The translations under genes and the position numbers were made by a program. Below are positions 1-5,975 of a DNA stretch of 9,058 nt, piece after piece. This DNA is from JAFKKF01 sp038323025. GTDB lineage: Bacteria; Pseudomonadota; Alphaproteobacteria; Rhizobiales; Kaistiaceae. How positions within the stretch are numbered: position 1 is the stretch's first letter; each line of letters starts with the position of its first letter. The stretch spans positions 1 to 9,058 of the forward strand of contig JBBQGL010000153.1 in the NCBI GenBank assembly GCA_038323025.1, in the 5' to 3' direction. The notes under the pieces were generated by a model. That model made no database searches. It saw nothing but the letters and a program-made list of their open reading frames with translations, and was not told the origin of the DNA.

Positions 1-1
1 C

Positions 2-1483
2 ATGCGCTACGGTACCGCCGGGCTGGAGGAGATCGCCCTCGACATCGTGGCGCCGGGCGACCGGCTTCTCATCCGCCAGGGCGATGTCGTCGCCGTCGAC
101 GGTACCGTCGTCGACCACGTCGCCGTGGTGGACGAGTCGGCGCTGACCGGTGAGTCGCTCCCCGTCCAGCACTCGGCCGGCCAGGCACTGATGAGCGGTT
201 CGACCAACGCCGGCGAGGCCTTCGACATGCTCGCCGCGCGCACCGCGGCGGAGAGCACCTATGCCGGCATCGTCCGCCTGGTCGAGGCCGCCCAGCGCTC
301 GAAGGCACCCATGGCCCGCCTTGCCGACAAGTTCGCGCTCGGCTTTCTCGGCGTCACCGTCGCCATCGCCGCCATTGCCTGGTTCTGGACCGGTGATCCG
401 ATCCGCGCCGTCGCCGTCCTCGTGGTGGCGACCCCGTGCCCGCTGATCCTCGCGGTGCCGGTCGCGATCGTCGCCGGCCTCTCGCGCGCCGCCCGCCACG
501 GCATCCTGATCAAGGGCGGCCAGGCGCTGGAGACTTTGGCGCGGGTGCGTAGCCTCGTCATCGACAAGACCGGAACCCTCACCGACGGCAGCGCCCGCCT
601 GGTGGCGATCGACGTCGCTCCCGGGATGACCGGCGACGAACTGCTGCGCCTTGCCGCTTCGCTCGACCAGGCCTCGAAGCACGTCATCGCCGCTACCCTC
701 GTGGCGGAGGCTCGCGCCAAGGGCTTGACGCTCAGTTCTCCGACCGGTGTCAAGGAAACCGCCGGCGAGGGCGTCGAGGGACTGGTCGACGGGCGCAAGC
801 TCGCGGTCGGCGGCCGCCGCTTCGTCGTCGCCCGCTCCGGACCGCGCACCGACGGAGCCTCGGATCGCCAGGTTCCGCCGGGTTCGGTGGTGGTAGCGGT
901 CGCGGTTGATGGCCAGGCCGCCGGAGAACTCGTCCTCGCCGACCGTCTGCGCCCGGGCATGGCCGACCTCCTGCGGCGCCTCCGCGAGACCGGAATCGAG
1001 CGCATCGTGCTCGCCACCGGCGATCGGCGCGAGGTCGCCGAGGAGGTCGTCGACGGCCTGCCGATCGACATGGTGCGCGCCGACCTCACGCCCGACCAGA
1101 AGACGCTGGTTGTCCTCGCGGAAAGGAAGCACGGGCCGGTCATGATGATCGGCGACGGCGTCAACGACGCGCCGGCGCTGGCCGCCGCCGACCTCGGCCT
1201 GGCGATGGGCGCCAAGGGCGCCGCGGCGTCCGCGGAGGCCGCAGATGTCGTGCTGCTGGTGGACGAGCTCGACCGTGTTCTCCCGGCCATTGCGATCGCG
1301 CGGCGCTCGCGCAGGATCGCCCTGCAGAGCGTCTATGCCGGTATCGGCCTGTCGACGGTCGGCATGATCGCGGCGGCGCTCGGTTACCTCGTTCCGGTCG
1401 AGGGCGCGCTCCTGCAGGAGGTCATCGACGTTGCGGTCATCCTCAACGCGCTAAGGGCGCTTGGCGATCGCTCGCGCATCTGA
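2..1483 (+). CDS. Heavy-metal-type (P1B) P-type ATPase, 5' partial
   Basis: An integral membrane cation pump that uses an aspartyl-phosphate cycle. The frame is open from the window edge and the ATG at base 2 is almost certainly internal: 493 codons are present, starting in the actuator domain, so the first membrane helices and any N-terminal metal-binding region lie outside. Counting from base 2, the visible motifs are TGES (49-52, dephosphorylation loop), the intramembrane TPCPL metal site (144-148), DKTGT with phosphorylated Asp188, and GDGVND (384-389, hinge). The nucleotide-domain HP dipeptide of P1B pumps reads His227-Val228, in the context SKHV. The last helices contain EVIDVAVILNALR, unlike the usual copper or zinc signatures, so the metal cannot be assigned. 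The family is certain; the substrate is not. The 3' end overlaps the convergent DUF998 gene by 33 bases. Confidence 0.93.
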   Translation: MRYGTAGLEEIALDIVAPGDRLLIRQGDVVAVDGTVVDHVAVVDESALTGESLPVQHSAGQALMSGSTNAGEAFDMLAARTAAESTYAGIVRLVEAAQRSKAPMARLADKFALGFLGVTVAIAAIAWFWTGDPIRAVAVLVVATPCPLILAVPVAIVAGLSRAARHGILIKGGQALETLARVRSLVIDKTGTLTDGSARLVAIDVAPGMTGDELLRLAASLDQASKHVIAATLVAEARAKGLTLSSPTGVKETAGEGVEGLVDGRKLAVGGRRFVVARSGPRTDGASDRQVPPGSVVVAVAVDGQAAGELVLADRLRPGMADLLRRLRETGIERIVLATGDRREVAEEVVDGLPIDMVRADLTPDQKTLVVLAERKHGPVMMIGDGVNDAPALAAADLGLAMGAKGAAASAEAADVVLLVDELDRVLPAIAIARRSRRIALQSVYAGIGLSTVGMIAAALGYLVPVEGALLQEVIDVAVILNALRALGDRSRI

Positions 1484-2119
1484 GGTAGGTAAACCGCTGA
1501 GGCTGCCGGTCAGGGTGATAGCCATGACGAGCATCCACAGAAGCACGCTGCCGATCGTGATCCGCTCCCACAACCCCATCAGCGGTCCAGCGGAGGCCGC
1601 CGACCAGGCGGCGATGCCGCCCGAGAGCAGCGTGGCGGCGAGCGTCAGCCAGGAATAGGCCGCCATCCCGCGGCGGCCCGCCTGCCCGAACACGATTGCA
1701 AAGGCGAGCACGGCGGCCATCGTTGCCAGGGACTCGAGCCCGGCGAGCACGATATGGGTGATGCCCGGCCCCGTTGCCGGCGTGCCGATCGCGTCCATCG
1801 GGAAGAATGTCATGATCAGGCCCAGGCACCCGGTCAGTCCAAGGGCGAGGGCACCGGCCTTGCAGGCTCTTCCACCGGCGGCAAACCGCCGCGGCAGCCC
1901 GGCGGCGAAGGCGATGACGAGACAGTTGTAGAGGATGAACAGCCCGTCGATCGCCGGCTTGTTGGGAGCTTCCGCCTCGATCAGTTTGCTGATCGGGTCG
2001 GCGATGTGGCTGTAGTCGGGCCGCGCCGCGGCGCCATAGATGACGGCCGCCGCGTAGACCAGCGGGGCCGCGACTCCCAGCCACGGGAGCAAGCCGGGGA
2101 CTTTCCGCGATCGAGCCAT
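1451..2119 (-). CDS. DUF998 family membrane protein
   Basis: A 222-residue, very hydrophobic protein with about six predicted membrane segments, roughly at residues 12-32, 58-76, 88-107, 119-145, 152-175 and 185-207. After the first helix comes YSHIADPISKL (36-46), which matches the conserved Y-x-H-x-x-x-x-I-S-x-L pattern I associate with DUF998. A FPMD motif follows the third helix, also typical of that family. The function of DUF998 is unknown. The start codon is the ATG at 2117-2119; the only purine-rich stretch upstream (AGGAT) lies about 15 bases away, so the ribosome site is weak and the start less certain than the frame. The gene is divergent from the DUF1330 gene and tail-to-tail overlapping with the P-type ATPase. 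The family call rests on recall of motifs, not on a search. Confidence 0.8.
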   Translation of the reverse strand: MARSRKVPGLLPWLGVAAPLVYAAAVIYGAAARPDYSHIADPISKLIEAEAPNKPAIDGLFILYNCLVIAFAAGLPRRFAAGGRACKAGALALGLTGCLGLIMTFFPMDAIGTPATGPGITHIVLAGLESLATMAAVLAFAIVFGQAGRRGMAAYSWLTLAATLLSGGIAAWSAASAGPLMGLWERITIGSVLLWMLVMAITLTGSLSGLPTSDARAIAKRP

Positions 2120-2176
2120 GCGACGGCCGCTGGTATCCTGAATGTCGGTAGTGTCTCAGTCGGAAAAATCAGCCCA

Positions 2177-2207
2177 TTGACGCGGTGAGTCGCCGGACCC
2201 CTATGCT
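2177..2207 (+). promoter_or_regulatory. Possible sigma-70-type promoter for the DUF1330 gene
   Basis: TTGACG at 2177-2182 matches the -35 consensus at five of six positions. TATGCT at 2202-2207 matches the -10 consensus at four of six. The spacer is 19 bases, longer than ideal. Transcription would begin near 2214, giving a leader of about 50 bases before the ATG at 2264. In a GC-rich genome such matches are only suggestive. The rest of the 144-base gap between the DUF998 and DUF1330 genes shows no other clear signal. Confidence 0.35.
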
Positions 2208-2263
2208 TAGCGGCAAGCGATCGACGTCCGCAATCGCGGGCATGTCCGAGAGAGGGACCATCA

Positions 2264-2548
2264 ATGCCCAAAGCATACATCGTCGCGAGTATCAACGTCA
2301 CCGATCCGGATGGCTATGAGGATTACAAGAACGCGTCGGTGAAGGTTACGAAGGGTGTCGGCGGCAGAGTGCTGGTGAGCGGTGGCCGGACCGAGATTAT
2401 CGAAGGAACGTTCCACAATCGAATCGTGGTCATTGAGTTCGACAGCATCGAAGCGGCGCGAGCGGCGGGAGCCGGTTACACAGCCTTGCGCGGTACGCGC
2501 GGCGCTTCCGCCTCCGACTACGATTCAGTCATCGTCGAAGGCGTATAG
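2264..2548 (+). CDS. DUF1330 family small cytoplasmic protein
   Basis: A 94-residue soluble protein. The beginning MPKAYIVASINVTDPDGYEDY, the central GGRVLVSGG segment, the IVVIEF strand and the closing VEGV are typical of DUF1330, a dimeric alpha/beta-barrel (ferredoxin-like) family whose biochemical role is not established. It has no signal peptide, membrane segment or cysteine. The start is supported by GAGAGGGA (2249-2256), about 7 bases before the ATG. It seems to be a single-gene unit: the DUF998 gene upstream is divergent, and the DUF4342 gene downstream is convergent across 55 bases. Its base composition appears less GC-rich than its neighbours, with codons such as ATT, TAT and AAG. 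This may reflect a different history, but I did not compute it. Confidence 0.85.
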   Translation: MPKAYIVASINVTDPDGYEDYKNASVKVTKGVGGRVLVSGGRTEIIEGTFHNRIVVIEFDSIEAARAAGAGYTALRGTRGASASDYDSVIVEGV

Positions 2549-2566
2549 CGCCCGGGAATTCAAACT

Positions 2567-2592
2567 GAGCCACTACCTGAAGGTCGAGGCTC
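2567..2592. terminator. Candidate terminator hairpin between convergent genes
   Basis: GAGCC (2567-2571) pairs with GGCTC (2588-2592), and inside it ACC TGAA GGT forms a short inner stem, separated by a 3-by-3 internal loop. On the minus strand the stem is followed by AGTTTGAATT, which is fairly T-rich, so it fits best as the end of the DUF4342 transcript. On the plus strand only TT follows. The stem is short and interrupted, so the call is tentative. Confidence 0.3.
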
Positions 2593-2603
2593 TTGCGGGC
2601 AGG

Positions 2604-2915
2604 CTAGGCCGCTGCCGCCTTGTCGGAATCGCCGGGGGTCTCGTTCGGCGGCTCGTGGACGATCTCGACCTTCACGCGTGTCACCAGCGCCGCCAGCGCC
2701 CCGAGAATCGCCAGCCACGGTGCCGCAAGCGCCATGACTCCGCCGCCGATCGCGCCGGCCGTGAGCGGGATTTCGAGGAAGATCTTGCCGTCCTCGGTAC
2801 GCACGCGAATGGCGCGGGCGTTGCCTTCCGCAATGAGCTCTTTGATACGTTCGACGAGGTGAATCCCTGCTATTTCCTCGCTGAAGGTCTTTCGCCGCTC
2901 GCCATTCTCGGCCAT
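2604..2915 (-). CDS. DUF4342 domain protein
   Basis: A 103-residue protein. The N-terminal half (about residues 10-50) has LVERIKELIAEGNARAI followed by EDGKIFLEIPLTAGAIGGG, which is the DUF4342 signature as I know it. A hydrophobic stretch (about 51-80), AIGGGVMALAAPWLAILGALAALV, probably crosses or associates with the membrane. The tail is charged and Ala-rich (VEIVHEPPNETPGDSDKAAAA). The function of the family is unknown. The start is supported by GGGAG about 7 bases upstream of the ATG on the minus strand. It is divergent from the Pat gene, and an FNR/FixK-like box centred 65.5 bases before its start codon could control it. It converges with the DUF1330 gene. Confidence 0.82.
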   Translation of the reverse strand: MAENGERRKTFSEEIAGIHLVERIKELIAEGNARAIRVRTEDGKIFLEIPLTAGAIGGGVMALAAPWLAILGALAALVTRVKVEIVHEPPNETPGDSDKAAAA

Positions 2916-2924
2916 GGGTCATCT

Positions 2925-3009
2925 CCCGTTCGCAATTAGCGATCAGTGAAATACGGTTCGATCGGACGCGTCATTGAGCAGGATCAAGCGTTCGCCGGCT
3001 GCGAACGGG
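2925..3009. repeat. Inverted repeat CCCGTTCGCA / TGCGAACGGG flanking the FNR-like box
   Basis: CCCGTTCGCA (2925-2934) is the exact reverse complement of TGCGAACGGG (3000-3009). A further copy of CGTTCGC at 2989-2995 forms a tight 7-base-pair hairpin with GCGAACG at 3001-3007 around the loop CGGCT. The core heptamer thus occurs twice in one orientation and once inverted in the 136-base divergent promoter region. The left arm includes part of the DUF4342 ribosome-binding site. The 3' hairpin lies between the FNR-like box and the expected pat transcription start. It could be an operator for a second regulator or an RNA structure. Confidence 0.6.
2974..2987. promoter_or_regulatory. FNR/FixK-type operator between DUF4342 and pat
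   Basis: TTGAGCAGGATCAA agrees with the FNR/FixK/Anr consensus TTGAT-N4-ATCAA at nine of ten defined positions. These CRP/FNR-family regulators activate genes when oxygen is low. The centre is at 2980.5. With the usual activator position of -41.5, transcription of pat would begin near 3022, leaving a 30-base leader. The same spacing on the minus strand would start the DUF4342 transcript near 2939, with a leader of about 24 bases. The box therefore fits either or both genes. The -10 elements expected at these places are weak by eye. Confidence 0.65.
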
Positions 3010-3051
3010 CAATGACGGTACTCTGAGCCATCAACTCAGGCGGCGGCAACC

Positions 3052-5733
3052 ATGACCATCCGGAACCTCGACGCACTCTTCACCCCGAAAGCGATCGCGC
3101 TTATCGGGGCGAGCAACCAGCCCGGCTCGGTCGGCTCGGTCCTCGCGCGCAATCTCCTCGATACGGGCTTCAGCGGACCGGTCTTCATGGTCAACCCGCA
3201 TGAGGAGGCCATCCGCTCGACCTTGAACTACAAGTCGGTCGCCGACCTGCCGGCGGTTCCCGACCTCGCCGTGATCGCGACGCCGCCGGCGACGGTGCCC
3301 GGGTTGGTCGCCGAGCTCGGCGTCCGGGGCTGCCGCGCGGCGGTAGTGGTCACGGCCGGCTTCGGCGAGGGCGACCGCAGCGAGGAGAAGAAACTCCGCC
3401 AGGCAGTGCTCGACGCGGCGCGTCCCCACCTGCTTCGCATCGTCGGGCCGAACTGCCTCGGCTTCATTTCGCCGGCGCGCGGCATCAACGCGAGCTTCGC
3501 GCACCTGACGCCCGCCCCCGGCGGGCTCGCCTTCGTCACCCAGTCGGGCGCACTCGCGACGGCGATCCTCGACTGGGCCTCGGCGCGCAATTTCGGCTTC
3601 TCCCACGTCATCTCCGTCGGCGACATGGCCGACGTCGATTTTGGCGACCTCCTCGACTACCTGGCGGTCGATCCGGCCACGACGGCCATCCTGCTCTACG
3701 TCGAGAGCATCACTCACGCGCGTAAGTTCATGTCGGCCGGCCGGCTGGCGGCGCGCGCCAAGCCCGTCATCGTCGTGAAGTCGGGGAGAAGCACCGCCGG
3801 CGCCAAGGCGGCGATGTCCCACACCGGCGCGCTCGCCGGCGCCGACATCGTCTATGACGCGGCCTTCCGGCGCGCCGGCATGCTGCGCGTCCACGAACTG
3901 CGCGAAATGTTCGAGGCGGTGGTCACGCTCTCCTCCGGCGTCCAGGTCAACGGCGATCGGCTGGGGGTGATCACCAATGGCGGCGGCGCCGGCGTGCTGG
4001 CGGCCGACGCCCTCGACGAACGGGGAGGGCACCTCGCCGCCCTCTCGCCGGACGTGATCGCGATCCTCGACAAGTCGCTGCCCGGCACCTGGTCGCGCGC
4101 AAATCCGGTGGATATTCTCGGCGATGCGTCCGGGGAACGCTACACGGCCGCGCTGACGGCCATGCTCGCGGACAACGCACAGGACGCGGTTCTCGTCCTT
4201 AACTGCCCGACCGCGGTGGCCAGCAGCACCAGCGCCGCGGAGGCGGTCGTTGCCGCGGTCCCCGAGCATCCCGCCATTCCCATTCTCACCTGCTGGCTCG
4301 GCGATCCTGCCGCGCGCGAGGCGCGCGCCCTGTTCACCGCGCGCCGCATTCCGACCTACGAGACGCCCGACGAAGCCGTGCGCGCGTTCACGCACCTGGT
4401 CGAATATCGCCGCAACCAGAACCTGCTGATCGAAGCGCCGCCGTCCGGTTCGCCCGAGACGGTTCCCGACCGGGTTGCGGTCCGCAAGGTAATCGACGCG
4501 GCGCTGGCCGACGGCCGCAAGCTGCTGACCGAGCCGGAAGCGAAAGCGATCCTGCGCGCCTACCGGATAGCGACGGTCGATACCCGCACCGCCGCCGACC
4601 CGGCCGAAGCCGCGCGCATCGCCCGCGAGTTCGGCGAGCCGGTTGTCCTGAAGATTCTTTCCAGGGACATCAGCCACAAGTCGGACGTTGGCGGCGTCCG
4701 CCTTGATCTCGAAACGCCTGAGGCGGTCGAGAAGGCCGCCGTCGAGATGCTGGAGACGACCCACCGTCGCGTGCCCGGCGCGAAGATCGACGGCTTCGTC
4801 GTCGAAACCATGGTCCACCGGCCGACGGCCCATGAGCTCCTTCTCGGGCTTGCAGAGGACAGCGTATTCGGGCCGATCGTCCTGTTCGGCGCCGGCGGCA
4901 CCGCGGCCGAGATGATCCGCGACCGTGCCGTCGGCTTGCCGCCGCTGAATATCGTCCTTGCCCGGGAGATGATCGCGCGCACGCGCATCGCCGTGCTGCT
5001 GAAGGGCTATCGCGACCGGCCGCCGGTCAACCTCGACGCCATTGCCGGCGCGCTTGCCGGCCTGTCGCAGCTTGCCGTCGAATTTCCGGAGATCGCCGAA
5101 TTCGACATCAACCCGCTTCTCGCCGACGACAAGGGGGTGATCGCCCTCGATGCGCGCGCGGTCGTGCGGCCGGCGCCCGCCAACGCGGCGACGCGCCTCG
5201 CCATCCGTCCCTATCCGGTCGAGCTGGAGCACATCGCTGCCATTTCCGACGGCTCCGAGATCTTCATTCGCCCGATCCTGCCGGAAGACATGCCGAGGCT
5301 CGTGGACATGCTCCACAAGTCGTCGCTCGACGACATCCGCATGCGCTTCCTCGGCCACATGCGCAATTTCCCGCCCCTGATGGCCGCCCGCCTGTCGCAG
5401 ATCGACTACGACCGCGAGATGGCCCTGGTGGCGATGCCGCTGCCCAACGAGCCGGACTTCGGCTCGATTGTCGGCGCGGCGCGTCTGGTTTGCGATCCGG
5501 ACAACGAAATGGCGGAATTCGCGATCATGGTGCGCTCAGATCTGAAGGGCCATGGCCTCGGATTCCACCTGATGACGGAACTCCTCGCCTATGGCCGCAG
5601 GCGCGGGCTGAAGCAGGTATTCGGCGAGGTTCTGCGCGCCAACACGACGATGCTCGCCATGGCCAAGGAGCTCGGCTTCTCGACCGCGCCGACTGCGGCG
5701 CCGGACGTTCTGCGTGTTTCGATTGATTTGTGA
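3052..5733 (+). CDS. pat: Pat-type protein: ADP-forming acyl-CoA ligase-like region fused to GNAT acetyltransferase
   Basis: An 893-residue cytoplasmic protein of the YfiQ/Pat architecture. Known members acetylate lysines of AMP-forming acyl-CoA synthetases such as Acs using acetyl-CoA. Domains in order: CoA-binding Rossmann domain (about 8-135, with IALIGASNQPGSVG), succinyl-CoA-ligase-like domains (about 150-460), ATP-grasp domain (about 480-710) and GNAT domain (about 735-890). The GNAT acetyl-CoA loop is K832-GHGLG-837, and Glu822 in MAEFAI is a likely general base by analogy with enterobacterial Pat. Unlike what is reported for enterobacterial Pat, the ligase half keeps SHTG with His257, the place of the phosphohistidine in ADP-forming acetyl-CoA synthetases, and SHKSD with His542 in the ATP-grasp part. 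It may thus also be a working ligase. The start follows CAGGCGG (3037-3043) by 8 bases. The cyd operon begins 62 bases downstream on the same strand, so co-transcription is possible. Confidence 0.92.
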   Translation: MTIRNLDALFTPKAIALIGASNQPGSVGSVLARNLLDTGFSGPVFMVNPHEEAIRSTLNYKSVADLPAVPDLAVIATPPATVPGLVAELGVRGCRAAVVVTAGFGEGDRSEEKKLRQAVLDAARPHLLRIVGPNCLGFISPARGINASFAHLTPAPGGLAFVTQSGALATAILDWASARNFGFSHVISVGDMADVDFGDLLDYLAVDPATTAILLYVESITHARKFMSAGRLAARAKPVIVVKSGRSTAGAKAAMSHTGALAGADIVYDAAFRRAGMLRVHELREMFEAVVTLSSGVQVNGDRLGVITNGGGAGVLAADALDERGGHLAALSPDVIAILDKSLPGTWSRANPVDILGDASGERYTAALTAMLADNAQDAVLVLNCPTAVASSTSAAEAVVAAVPEHPAIPILTCWLGDPAAREARALFTARRIPTYETPDEAVRAFTHLVEYRRNQNLLIEAPPSGSPETVPDRVAVRKVIDAALADGRKLLTEPEAKAILRAYRIATVDTRTAADPAEAARIAREFGEPVVLKILSRDISHKSDVGGVRLDLETPEAVEKAAVEMLETTHRRVPGAKIDGFVVETMVHRPTAHELLLGLAEDSVFGPIVLFGAGGTAAEMIRDRAVGLPPLNIVLAREMIARTRIAVLLKGYRDRPPVNLDAIAGALAGLSQLAVEFPEIAEFDINPLLADDKGVIALDARAVVRPAPANAATRLAIRPYPVELEHIAAISDGSEIFIRPILPEDMPRLVDMLHKSSLDDIRMRFLGHMRNFPPLMAARLSQIDYDREMALVAMPLPNEPDFGSIVGAARLVCDPDNEMAEFAIMVRSDLKGHGLGFHLMTELLAYGRRRGLKQVFGEVLRANTTMLAMAKELGFSTAPTAAPDVLRVSIDL

Positions 5734-5745
5734 CCGCCAGCGGCG

Positions 5746-5759
5746 TTGACGTGGGTCAA
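5746..5759. promoter_or_regulatory. FNR/FixK-type operator upstream of the cyd operon
   Basis: TTGACGTGGGTCAA is a perfectly symmetrical TTGAC-N4-GTCAA site, a common form of the FixK/FnrL box in alphaproteobacteria. It lies 12 bases after the pat stop codon and is centred 43.5 bases before the cydP ATG. Activation by FNR/FixK-type proteins is the expected way to raise cytochrome bd when oxygen falls. With the standard -41.5 position, transcription would begin near 5794, almost at the start codon. A 7-base inverted repeat, ACGTGGG (5749-5755) with CCCACGT (5773-5779), overlaps the right half of the box. Confidence 0.75.
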
Positions 5760-5795
5760 TTCGCCCGTGGTTCCCACGTGGCAGACAGGATGCAA

Positions 5796-5975
5796 ATGTC
5801 CAGGCATTGGCTCGCCCGCGATATCGGGCTCGTAATCGCCCTGAAGCTGGTAATCATCGCTGCGGCGTCGCTTTTCGTCTTCAGCGCAAGGCAGTTGCCC
5901 GTGGTTGATGAGCACGCCGTCGAGGAACGTCTGATGGCCAATACGCACGCCGCGCAAGCGGAAAGGAACAACTGA
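5796..5975 (+). CDS. cydP: CydP-like small subunit of cytochrome bd oxidase
   Basis: A 59-residue protein with one predicted membrane helix (about residues 10-31, IGLVIALKLVIIAAASLFVF). The helix is preceded by MSRHWLARD and followed by a short acidic tail. The order W-x-x-RD, a hydrophobic helix starting with ALKL, then P-V-x-x-x-x-V-x-x-x-L, is what I know from proteins annotated as putative cytochrome oxidase small subunit CydP, usually encoded just before cydA. I chose the ATG at 5796 because ACAGGA (5785-5790) ends 5 bases before it. The ATG at 5790 overlaps that site, and the upstream GTG at 5752 lies within the FNR-like box. The stop overlaps the cydA start as TGATG, which suggests translational coupling. 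The role in the complex is inferred from position and similarity. Confidence 0.72.
   Translation: MSRHWLARDIGLVIALKLVIIAAASLFVFSARQLPVVDEHAVEERLMANTHAAQAERNN

Noticed and set aside
259..1290. 343-codon minus-strand frame opposite the P-type ATPase
   Set aside because: Ser/Arg/Thr/Ala-rich shadow of a gene with all P-type ATPase motifs.
2177..2191. TTGACGCGGTGAGTC upstream of the DUF1330 gene as an FNR-type box
   Set aside because: The right half lacks the TCAA core at the required spacing; the TTGACG is better read as a possible -35 element.
2382..2939. 185-codon plus-strand frame running from the DUF1330 gene through the DUF4342 region
   Set aside because: It crosses two recognised families in the wrong frame or strand and shows no domain of its own.
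3031..5358. 775-codon open frame on the minus strand opposite pat
   Set aside because: It is the complement of a clearly conserved gene. The translation is Arg/Gly/Asp/Ala-rich with no recognisable domain, as expected from third-position GC bias.
5723..5737. TTGATTTGTGACC at the end of pat as a further FNR box
   Set aside because: The left half fits TTGAT but the right half does not match ATCAA, and it lies within coding sequence.
5730..5795. Longer N-terminus for CydP starting at the ATG at 5730
   Set aside because: This start overlaps the end of pat, has no ribosome site, would place the FNR-like box inside the gene, and adds 22 residues not expected in CydP proteins.
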